From Salminus brasiliensis (Eukaryota > Chordata > Actinopteri > Characiformes > Bryconidae): DNA of 64,000 nt. The translations under genes and the position numbers were made by a program. The DNA is taken from positions 36,401,837 through 36,465,836 of the forward strand of contig NC_132893.1 of NCBI RefSeq assembly GCF_030463535.1. Direction: 5' to 3'. The notes under the pieces are model-generated. The model worked only from the letters and a program-made list of their open reading frames with translations, had not been told where the DNA came from and did not search any database. Shown here piece after piece: positions 27,037 to 35,136 of the stretch (the first letter of the stretch is position 1; each line of letters begins with the position of its first letter).

Positions 27037-28758
27037 CCAGTAGCTGCTGGCGTCTCTACACGCTGAACACTCACCATTTCCACAGAAAGCTCCAGTTCCT
27101 CCATTAAGCCACACTTATCTTATCAGGGGTTTTAGATATTCTGATGCTGCCAGATCAGCTTCAGCGGTCAACCACAGAAGAGTGATGAAGCATTTCTCAG
27201 CAACACCACATCCTTAACAGAGCATGATGATGATGATGATGATGAAGATGATGAAGGTAAAATAGTGGAGAATCTGAACTAATCCAGTTCTCTTTAGGGA
27301 CTACTTTCTGTAGCCGCACTACACCCTGCAGCATGTATCCCTCCACCATTTTAATGATCTGGTTCTAAAAGCAGGTTCTAGAGCCGAACTCTTCTCAGAA
27401 CTCTGGTAGAACCGTGTCTCAGGCATCAGGCAGCGTCTTCATCACCATTAGGTGAAGAACTTTCTGTGAGGAGCTTTTATTAGAGCTTCAGACGTCTGCT
27501 TCCCTTCACCTCCACTGTAGAACCACAGCTCTGACTGGGGGAGGTTATCTAGAACCTCCACTGTAGAACCACAGCTCTGACTGGAGGAGCTTATCTAGAA
27601 CCTCCACTGTAGAACCACAGCTCTGACTGGGGGAGCTTATCTAGAACCTCCACTGGAGAACCACAGCTCTGACTGGAGGAGCTTATCTAGAACCTCCACT
27701 GGAGAACGCCAGCTCTGGCTGGAGGAGCTTATCTAGAACCTCCACTGGAGAACGCCAGCTCTGACTGGAGGAGCTAATCTAGAACCTCCACTGTAGAATG
27801 CCAGCTCTGACTGGAGGAGCTTATCTAGAACCTCCACTGTAGAACTCCAGCTCTGGCTGGAGGAGCTTATCTAGAACCTCCACTGTAGAACTCCAGCTCT
27901 GGCTGGAGGAGCTTATCTAGAACCTCCACTGTAGAACCACAGCTCTGACTGGAGGAGCTTATCTAGAACCTCCACTGGAGAACTCCAGCTCTGACTGGAG
28001 GAGCTTATCTAGAACCTCCACTGTAGAATGCCAGCTCTGACTGGAGGAGCTTATCTAGAACCTCCACTGGAGAACCACAGCTCTGACTGGAGGAGCTTAT
28101 CTAGAACCTCCACTGCAGAACTCCAGCTCTGACTGGGGGAGGTTATCTAGACCCGAGCGCTTCACCCCAGATCCATGTGAATGAGTCTGTTGAGATCCTA
28201 ACTGTGGAATTCTTTAGGGTCGTTTACAGATGGGTGTGGTTTAAGCCCAGTGTTCCTCTGCACTGACTGATCTGGTTCAGAGTCATGCTTCTGAAATTAG
28301 ACCCATTACACATCAGAGAGCAGCGCGGGCAGCAGGTCCCGCCTGCAGGGGGCGCTAAAGCTGCAGCAGCAGGGTGTAAACAGAGTCTGTAAAGTAAACG
28401 AAGGCTCTTACTGGGTTTTATCTCGGCTCCTGTCGCTGTACAGCTCGCCCAGGTCGATGTCCGTCTGCCCCAGCAGTTTGTCCGGCCCCACCAGGGCGCG
28501 TTGCAGCACCTGTACCCGCAGGGTGGCGCTGCTCTCAGGGAAGCCCGCGAGCTCAAACGCGGCCTCCTGTCCGTCCCACACCGGGTCCGCGCGCTGCTGC
28601 TGCCCCTTCGCCGTGCTGAACTTCTGCGCCCCTACCTGCAGCAGCGCGTGCGCGCCGTCTGTGCCGAGCTTGCCTTTGATCCGCAGGCCGCGCGCTTGCA
28701 GCACACACACCTTGGCGCGCGACGTGAGCCACTGCTGACTTTGGTCCGCTAACGACAT
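9021..28758 (-). CDS. rab11fip1: RAB11FIP1 (Rab-coupling protein), class I Rab11 effector, 6 coding exons
   Basis: Rab11-FIP1 binds GTP-Rab11 and directs receptor recycling from endosomes. Coding exons are 28412-28758, 18435-18865, 16208-18074, 12246-13589, 10138-10264 and 9021-9227, all in frame with GT-AG ends, giving about 1440 residues (human long form 1283). Residues about 12-115 form the phospholipid-binding C2 domain (KVCVLQARGLRIKGKLGTDG, then DKLLGQTDIDLGELY). Exon 2 has the family block ERGEIQLDIQF, SMFDLSGQDKSRSKIGKLKD and SDSASAIVPS. Exon 3 has VCINGSHVYMEEPEDKG, then a long Glu/Arg/Lys coiled coil built of tandem repeats (about 300-790), then AVKP. Three NPF motifs (857, 898, 1070) suggest EH-domain partners. 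The last exon is the Rab11-binding domain (LTHAELVSLL, then YIDKLLVRVMEE at 1414-1425). The human VCINGNHVYLEQPE block and the neighbouring brf2 favour FIP1 over FIP2 and FIP5. The a/b paralogue is not resolved. The exon 3 donor (AG/GTTGGT) is weak but the phase fits. Confidence 0.93.
9240..9283. repeat. (CA)n microsatellite against rab11fip1 last-exon acceptor
   Basis: About 22 CA units. The tract stops about 12 bases from the CAG acceptor of the Rab11-binding-domain exon, so the transcript has (GU)n immediately upstream of the 3' splice site. Confidence 0.95.
9795..10042. mobile_element. MITE fragment (GGACAAAAGTATTGGGACAC family), copy 1
   Basis: It shares with the copies at 15.7, 22.9, 35.3 and 62.2 kb the words TTGCATTCAGC-like, CCCCACCTCATC and AGTACTGGATGGAGCTCC, then ends with GGTGTCCACAAACATCTGGA. 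The 5' terminus is missing. It lies in the last intron of rab11fip1, within 100 bases of exon 5. Superfamily is not assigned. Confidence 0.65.
10300..12240. other. rab11fip1 intron 4, no further gene seen
   Basis: Between coding exons 5 and 4 of rab11fip1 I see only unique or diffusely repetitive sequence. One stretch (about 11636-11740) resembles part of the foldback element middle near 7715-7760 (GGTCCAGAAAGTAAAAA). No ORF here has family features. Confidence 0.5.
13640..15690. other. rab11fip1 intron 3, mostly featureless
   Basis: The stretch holds no exon-like coding segment. A block about 14276-14570 (CTGCCATCAGCGGCC, then CTACAAATGGGGGG) has the look of a dispersed short repeat, but I cannot name it or define its ends. 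A short triplicated CTGGGCAGCTCC run lies at about 15533-15566. Confidence 0.45.
15693..16018. mobile_element. MITE (GGACAAAAGTATTGGGACAC family), copy 2
   Basis: It starts with CACTATATGGACAAAAGTAT and carries the shared family interior (GGAGTAACTGTCTCTACTGT, AGTACTGGATGGAGCTCC). It is truncated at the far end after the family word CACCCCTCTAG. It sits directly downstream of rab11fip1 exon 3. Confidence 0.75.
16421..16806 (-). repeat. Coding tandem repeat in rab11fip1 exon 3 (EEEERKKKEREM block)
   Basis: Nucleotide units of about 42 and 18 bp (together a roughly 100-bp higher-order unit, CTCCTTCATCTCC alternating with CTTCTTCCTCTCC on the plus strand) repeat nearly identically. In protein this is REMREEEERKKKE / REMKE, all in frame. 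The near-perfect identity shows recent expansion. Confidence 0.92.
17145..17780 (-). repeat. Coding 60-bp tandem repeat in rab11fip1 exon 3 (REAEEQRRKAEEERERMRME)
   Basis: About ten 20-codon units, one shortened in frame near 17310. The charged heptad-like pattern predicts a long helix or coiled coil. The pure pyrimidine bias of the plus strand leaves long spurious open frames opposite. Confidence 0.92.
18900..21230. other. rab11fip1 intron 1, proximal part
   Basis: AT-rich intronic sequence with a (CATCCACT)n run at about 19838-19880, a (CA)n tract of about 25 units at 20141-20190 and a (TG)n/(G)n run at 21048-21087. No coding feature was found. Confidence 0.6.
21236..21680. mobile_element. 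Long-inverted-repeat (foldback) element, copy B
   Basis: The left arm runs from TCCAGATTCAGTGGATCA through CAGGAGATGCTAGGCTAATG. The right arm is its inverse: GTTAGCAGTGCTAGCC, CGGCTGATCGACTGAATCTG, ending CTGAACTGCTCCTTTAA. It lacks the middle segment found in copies A and C. Confidence 0.65.
22139..22187. repeat. (CA)n microsatellite
   Basis: About 23 uninterrupted CA units in rab11fip1 intron 1. A second tract of about 23 units lies at 22586-22632. Confidence 0.95.
22852..23282. mobile_element. MITE (GGACAAAAGTATTGGGACAC family), copy 3, nearly full length
   Basis: It begins CACTCTATGGACAAAAGTAT, keeps the whole interior and the 3' segment GGCATTAGGCAGCATGGAGC. Together with the inverted copy at 62.2 kb it defines the family length of about 400-430 bp. 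Confidence 0.75.
24580..24956. repeat. Cluster of (CA)n, (GT)n and (CA)n/(CG) tracts
   Basis: (CA)n at 24581-24631, (GT)n at 24738-24778, then GCGCACACGCGCGCAC leading to about 48 CA units to 24955. The GT and the last CA tract are in inverted relation about 80 bases apart. Confidence 0.95.
25104..25142. repeat. (ATT)n microsatellite
   Basis: About 12 ATT units in rab11fip1 intron 1. Confidence 0.95.
25326..25520. repeat. 45-bp GC-rich minisatellite, 4 copies
   Basis: Units begin ATAGAGCCGCTCAGCGGCCG and end CCTCCGGCCCGCAAC with only single-base differences. The start contains CCGCTGAGCGG-like symmetry (CCGCTCAGCGG). The open frame on the minus strand over it is a repeat artefact. Confidence 0.93.
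27505..28155. repeat. 46-bp minisatellite, about 14 copies
   Basis: Each unit has CTAGAACCTCCACTG, GAGAAC or TAGAAC, CAGCTCTGACTGG and AGGAGCTTAT. It ends about 260 bases downstream of rab11fip1 exon 1. Copies differ at a few fixed positions (ACCACAG / TCCAG / GCCAG), so variant order can be mapped. Confidence 0.95.
28342..28355 (+). promoter_or_regulatory. CTCF-like site beside rab11fip1 exon 1
   Basis: CCTGCAGGGGGCGC differs at one position from the CTCF core consensus CCASYAGRKGGCRS. It lies 57 bases into intron 1 of rab11fip1 next to its CpG-rich first exon. Confidence 0.35.
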
Positions 28759-28900
28759 CACGGCGAAACACTCACACACACTCACACACCAAACACACAC
28801 ACACACTAAACTTTACCTCCTCGTCCCGTAAAAGCAACAGACCAGTGGGCGTGGCTCCCCGGTGATGTAATGACGTAGGTGCCAGCTGATTGGTCGGTTG
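28759..28900 (-). promoter_or_regulatory. Probable rab11fip1 5'UTR and promoter-proximal region
   Basis: Immediately upstream of the rab11fip1 ATG is a CA-rich leader, then GTGGGCGTGGC (KLF/Sp-like GC/CACC box) and AATGACGTAGG (CRE-like half site). The exon itself is CpG rich (GCGCGC clusters). No transcription start can be read directly. Confidence 0.4.
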
Positions 28901-29207
28901 TCTGTTATCCCCTCCTGCTGGAGCATGCGTTTCTGACTGAGCAAGCAGCTTTTGTTTCACGCACGATTTTATGAAAAGCCCCGCCCACTTTATCTGTTGG
29001 GATTGGTCAATAGCGTCTATCCTGCTCTGGGATTGGCTCATCCAGTCCACAACTCTGTCCAGCGCTACTGGCTGAGCCACACATGACTCCCTACTCCCTA
29101 CATAGTGCACTATAAAGGCCAGCTCCAGTCATGGAACTGCCCTCGTGATTTCAGGTGTTCTCTGACCCCGAGCACACCTGACAGCCATCATCTGCACACC
29201 TAATGCA

Positions 29208-31535
29208 CCTCTACAGTAATTACTATTCAAATCCAGTACTGTCCAAATACAATACTGTTCAAATCCAGTACTGTCCAAATACATTACTGTTCAAATCCAG
29301 TACTGTCCAAATACATTACTGTTTAAATCCAGTACTATTCAAATCCAGTACTGTCCAAATACATTACTGTTTAAATCCAGTACTGTCCAAATACAATACT
29401 GTTCAAATCCAGTACTGTCAAATACAATACTGTTCAAATCCAGTACTGTCCAAATACATTACTGTTCAAATCCAGTACTGTCAAATACAATACTGTTCAA
29501 ATCCAGTACTGTCCAAATACATTACTGTTTAAATCCAGTACTATTCAAATCCAGTACTGTCCAAATACATTACTGTTCAAATCCAGTACTGTCCAAATAC
29601 ATTACTGTTCAAATCCAGTACTGTCCAAATACATTACTGTTCAAATCCAGTACTGTCCAACTACATTACTGTTTAAATCCAGTACTATTCAAATCCAGTA
29701 CTGTCCAAATACATTACTGTTCAAATCCAGTACTGTCCAAATACATTACTGTTTAAATCCAGTACTGTCAAATACATTACTGTTCAAATCCAGTACTGTC
29801 CAAATACATTACTATTCAAATACATTACTGTTTAAATCCAGTACTGTCAAATACATTACTATTCAAATACATTACTGTTTAAATCCAGTACTGTCCAAAT
29901 ACATTACTATTCAAATACAATACTGTTTAAATCCAGTACTGTCCAAATACATTACTGTTCAAATCCAGTACTGTCCAAATACATTACTGTTTAAATCCAG
30001 TACTGTCCAACTACATTACTGTTTAAATCCAGTACTGTCCAAATACATTACTGTTTAAATCCAGTACTGTCCAAATACATTACTATTCAAATACATTACT
30101 GTTCAAATCCAGTACTGTCCAAATACAATACTGTTCAAATCCAGTACTATCCAAATACAATACTGTTCAAATCCAGTACTGTCCAAATACATTACTGTTT
30201 AAATCCAGTACTGTCCAAATACATTACTGTTCAAATCCAGTACTGTCCAAATACAATACTGTTCAAATCCAGTACTATCCAAATACAATACTGTTCAAAT
30301 CCAGTACTGTCCAAATACATTACTGTTCAAATCCAGTACTGTCCAAATACATTACTGTTCAAATCCAGTACTGTCCAAATACAATACTGTTCAAATCCAG
30401 TACTGTCCAAATACATTACTGTTTAAATCCAGTACTGTCCAAATACATTACTGTTCAAATCCAGTACTATCCAAATACATTACTGTTCAAATCCAGTACT
30501 GTCCAAATACATTACTGTTTAAATCCAGTACTGTCCAAATACATTACTATTCAAATACATTACTGTTTAAATCCAGTACTGTCCAAATACATTACTGTTC
30601 AAATCCAGTACTGTCCAAATACATTACTGTTCAAATCCAGTACTGTCCAACTACATTACTGTTTAAATCCAGTACTGTCCAAATACATTACTATTCAAAT
30701 ACATTACTGTTCAAATCCAGTACTGTCCAAATACATTACTGTTTAAATCCAGTACTGTCCAAATACATTACTGTTCAAATCCAGTACTGTCCAAATACAA
30801 TACTGTTCAAATCCAGTACTGTCCAAATACATTACTGTTTAAATCCAGTACTGTCCAAATACAATACTGTTCAAATCCAGTACTGTCCAACTACATTACT
30901 GTTTAAATCCAGTACTATTCAAATCCAGTACTGTCCAAATACATTACTGTTCAAATCCAGTACTGTCCAAATACATTACTGTTTAAATCCAGTACTGTCA
31001 AATACATTACTGTTCAAATCCAGTACTGTCCAAATACATTACTATTCAAATACATTACTGTTTAAATCCAGTACTGTCAAATACATTACTGTTTAAATCC
31101 AGTACTGTCCAAATACATTACTATTCAAATACATTACTGTTTAAATCCAGTACTGTCCAAATACATTACTGTTCAAATCCAATACTGTCCAAATACATTA
31201 CTGTTTAAATCCAGTACTGTCAAATACATTACTGTTCAAATCCAGTACTGTCCAAATACATTACTGTTCAAATCCAGTACTGTTCAAATCCAATACTGTT
31301 CAAATACATTACTGTTCAAATCCAGTACTGTCAAATACATTACTGTTCAAATCCAGTACTGTCCAAATACATTACTGTTCAAATCCAGTACTGTCCAAAT
31401 ACAATACTGTTCAAATCCAGTACTGTCAAATACATTACTGTTCAAATCCAGTACTGTCCAAATACATTACTGTTCAAATCCAGTACTGTCCAAATACATT
31501 ACTGTTCAAATACATTACTGTTTAAATCCAGCCTT
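29208..31535. repeat. 2.3-kb minisatellite, 16-bp unit in 32-bp dimers
   Basis: The array alternates two 16-bp half units, CAAATCCAGTACTGTC and CAAATACATTACTGTT, giving about 72 dimers. Single-base variants (CC/TC, ATT/ACA, TTTAA/TTCAA) recur in blocks, a sign of unequal exchange. It fills nearly half of the space between rab11fip1 and gpat4. Not a CRISPR array: units touch with no unique spacers. Confidence 0.97.
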
Positions 31536-32446
31536 ATCCCTGTTATTCAGCGCTGTGATTGAGTGAGAAACAGACCATGGAGAACATCCATTCACCCACC
31601 GGTCCATCTATCCACCCCTCAACCCATCCCTCCATCCCTCCATCCATCCAACCACCCCTCAACCCATCCCTCCATCCATCCACCTTTTCATCCAGTAATC
31701 CATCTGTTTCACAGGAAGAAGATCTACCTGTGAGAACTGAAGAATCATCACTACCATTAGAGAGGGCGGTGTTCAGGCTGCAGTGTTCAGGCTGCAGTTC
31801 AGGGCGGTGTTCAGGACGGTGGTCAGGCCGTTAGTTGGGGTTATTAAGTCAGTGAGGGAGGAGAAGTGAAACGCTGAAGCCAGGCCTGGTCCTTCACATC
31901 ATCTCCTGCTCACTGTGCTGTCCCACACTGCTCCTGTCTTCTCCTCCCCGACCAAAGAACCTCGCCCTAGAGACACCCCTCACTTAATACATGCCATGCA
32001 AAAGTTTGGAAACCCCAAGAGAGTAGAGTCATCCAGGCAGTTGGGGGAGGGGGGGGGGGGGTGTCACTGAGCAGAAGCACAACTTGGATGTTTCTAATAA
32101 AGTGGCCAGTTTAAAGTAAGGCATGTATTTTTGTGTCACTCTCCTGTCCTGCAGGTAGTCTCAGGGTTCTGGGACAGACAGCTCATCTCACCTGTACGTC
32201 TCCTTAAACGGCCAGAAGACTGAAGCTCCACCCTGCTGCTCTTAAACCCGTCCTGCTGTGGAGACCCTGATCACTGGTCACACTGGAACACAGCTGGAGG
32301 ATGAACCAGTACTGTGATGGAGGTTGAGCTGAACTGCTGCACTGGCTGCATCAGTAACACACACATAGCCCTGCTCCTACCCTGCATTAGTTCAGCTCTT
32401 CTGCAGCCCAGAGATAAGGAGGCCCTGACACAGTCAGTCACACACA

Positions 32447-32497
<51 letters not shown>

Positions 32498-33720
32498 ACC
32501 CAACACTTCCTGCTGATTAACAGAAAGCGTGTGTGACGTCACACCTGATCACTGCTCTGTTTCCTATTAATCATCGCTGTCATACAGGATTCCTGGAGCT
32601 CCAGTTCTGGATAATCTGAAGGTCAAGAAGAACCAACAGGCTCAGAGTTCAGGCTCTTCCCTGCTCCTGTAGAGCTGCTGTAGAGTCAGAACTCTCAGAT
32701 TATTGAATATGAATTTATTTAGTTTGTTTTTTAAGTTTATGTTTAATTTCTCTATTAAAGGTAAAGGTGCAGGTCACCGCACTCTGTACAGCCACGTGTC
32801 CTCCACATTCTACCCAGTCCGGGTATCGAACCGACGACCCTGTCATCAACAGCCCGGAGCTCTGACTGCTGACCCACCCCTGCCCCTTTTATTAGTAAAC
32901 AAAATAAAGCCCCCAGTGTAAACACTGACCCGGACAGTGGACACCACTTCACTATTAGTGGGATGAGTTAATCTCACCCTCCTGAAGTAAGACCAAGACT
33001 AACATTTCTATCTAACACAAGTTTAAAATGTTCCTGTGTATTTCTCACTCTTTTCTCACACTTTCTCCTGACCAGGGGTGTTTGTAGACAGCTCATACTG
33101 AAGCGCTCACAGTATTATATATTATATGAGTAATATTACTGTCCCACACACACATGAAACATTTGGTTAGCAGAATAAGTGAAGGTGTGATTCCGTCTTT
33201 GCTTCATCAGGTCATCCAGGCTGTAAAATCAGGGCTTTGCTGATTTACTGCAGAGATGACCCCTCTCTCACTCTGCAGGCTTGGGTCATCAGCTCCTCTC
33301 TGCCTGGAGCTAGTCTGATCTGAGGTCAGGGGGTTTTACGGTTGTAAAGTGTCTATAATCACAGCACACAGCTGAGAGACAGCACTAGCGAGCCCATTCC
33401 TCCACTCAGAAAACCCCAAATACACTGGCTCTGACAAAGCGTTTTGGTGAGATGCTGGGGCATTATGGGAAATGTAGTGCCTGTAGTGAATGTGTGTGGT
33501 GTGTCCTGTAGTTCCACAGACTTTTTACTGCTGTGATTTTAGTGGGGCTCATCAACATTTTATGGGTCACCTGTCCCACAGCGTGTCCCACAGCGTGTCG
33601 CAGTGAACCGGGTCTGACGAGGCTCCTGATCTTAGACATGATTAAATTAATGTGAACGAGAAGGAAGGACTCCTGAGACGAGGCAATAGAGCTTATCCAT
33701 TTCCCTTTCAGCGACACACC
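31536..33720. other. Intergenic sequence, no gene seen
   Basis: It contains (CATC)n-like CCATCCATCC runs at about 31610-31690, a G-run at 32046-32060, one transposon-tip word at 32090, and about 27 CA units at 32442-32495. No ORF has recognisable domains. Confidence 0.55.
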
Positions 33721-33923
33721 CCAATCAGCCATAACATTAGTACCACTAACAGGTGAAGTGACAAACACTGATGCTCATTGAGGTCCCACCTCACAACTTC
33801 CAGAAGTGAAAGGATGGGCTGCTAGCGTTAGTCTTGGTGCCAGATACCACAGGACACTTTTGTGGAGTCCAGGCCTCGCCCGGTCAGACCTGCAGACGGT
33901 GATTATGTTCTGGCTGATTGGTG
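33721..33923. mobile_element. Short MITE related to the element at 1131
   Basis: The left end is CCAATCAGCCATAACATTAG; the right end is TTATGTTCTGGCTGATTGG, its imperfect inverse. The interior differs from the first copy, so it is a related subfamily. Confidence 0.65.
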
Positions 33924-33974
33924 GACGTATAGTTTAGGAGCAGTCAGAAAAAAAATGACAATGATCAATTCAAA

Positions 33975-34500
33975 AGGACATCATTGTTTTGATAGGAGAT
34001 GCTAGGCTAACACTGCTAACAATCACTGTAACCTCTGTAAACACCCCCCCCAAACAATTCAGTAAACCAGCACTGATAGACCCTATTCACACACTGAATC
34101 TAGAACCGGAGCTACATCCTCCTCCTCCTCCTCCTCCTCACGTCCCGCTGTGCAGACTGGAGCGCAGTGGGCGGAGTGATACCACACACTGTACTGAGGT
34201 GAAGGTGGTTCCGGTTCCTCAGCTCAGTGGTTCTGGTTCTGTTTGTGCTTAAAGACTAAAGTAACACCCACCGTCTCCTAAACCTCATCCATCTACCAGC
34301 TGATGAAGATCTGGAGGAGCTCTGAGAGATAGACGGTTTTGGGGGCGTGTCTACAGAGATGAGATTGGTGACCGTCTAAGCCCAGTGTATGTTAGCAACG
34401 TCAGCCTAGCATCTCCTGGTGTGAACTAAAGAAGCTCACGTGTCAGATACAGAACATGACTCAGCTGATCGACTGAATCTGGGGTCAGAGATGTCCAAGT
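33975..34500. mobile_element. Long-inverted-repeat (foldback) element, copy C
   Basis: The left arm has AGGAGATGCTAGGCTAACAC; the right arm has the inverse GTCAGCCTAGCATCTCC, then CAGCTGATCGACTGAATCTG. The interior (GGAGCGCAGTGGGCGG, GGTGGTTCCGGTTCCTCAGC, GGAGGAGCTCTGAGAG) matches copy A. The two arms enclose a (CTC)n run. Confidence 0.68.
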
Positions 34501-34539
34501 TAAGTCCAGAGACTGAATTAAAAAGGACTTCATTCGTGT

Positions 34540-34545
34540 TTTATT
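34540..34545 (-). terminator. Candidate gpat4 poly(A) signal
   Basis: AATAAA on the minus strand about 590 bases beyond the gpat4 stop codon. It is the most plausible hexamer near the gene end, but usage is inferred. Confidence 0.35.
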
Positions 34546-34994
34546 TAAAAAACAAAACACCTCAGCACACTACAGGCGCCGACACGGACAGCTTCTGAGC
34601 TACGGCAGCTACACGCTCGGAGGACGAGCTTCATCTTCCTCACCTTCATTACTACTAACCTCACTGTTCTGTGTTTCCACCTGCAGGAAGAACATGCAAT
34701 AACAGCAACGGACTCAAAACACAGACACGGAACTACTGTAACAGACTTCACCAAAATAAATAAATAAAAAATCTAATCAAAAACAAAGTTCATCCAATGT
34801 AACACAGCGTCACGCGCTCACTCGGCCAGTCCCAGAGGACGTCAAAAAGAATCCAATGCCACGGTTTTGCTCGTTTGTTTCGTTACTATCGTGCAAAAGT
34901 GTGCAAAGAAACATCTCCAGGAGAGAGCATAAGGAGTGGTGAGCGGAGAACCTGACCGCGGGCAGCAACCTCCTCCCCATCGGTTCCCTTTACT

Positions 34995-35060
34995 TCAGTT
35001 CAGTTTGAGTCTCCCCGTGGCGTTCCTCAGGGCTCCAGTCTAGGTCCTGCTGCAGCGCTG
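34995..35060 (+). mobile_element. Relic of a non-LTR retrotransposon reverse transcriptase
   Basis: One frame on the plus strand reads GVPQGSSLGPA (35016-35048), close to the GVPQGSVLGPLLF box of LINE reverse transcriptases, with a similar nucleotide word (GTTCCTCAGGGCTCC). Nothing else of the element is recognisable, and it lies antisense within the presumed gpat4 3'UTR. Short length makes this tentative. Confidence 0.4.
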
Positions 35061-35136
35061 TAAGCTCCTGCACTCCAGGCTCAGTGTGGCCAGTGCAGTC
35101 ATCGTTCCGGACCAGCAGGGGTCTCCTCTCTGTTCC

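Noticed and set aside
29208-31535. CRISPR-like array (also 58300-60862 and 51290-52672)
   Set aside because: Regular spacing looks CRISPR-like at first, but the units are contiguous with no unique spacers, no cas genes exist, and the genome is a vertebrate.
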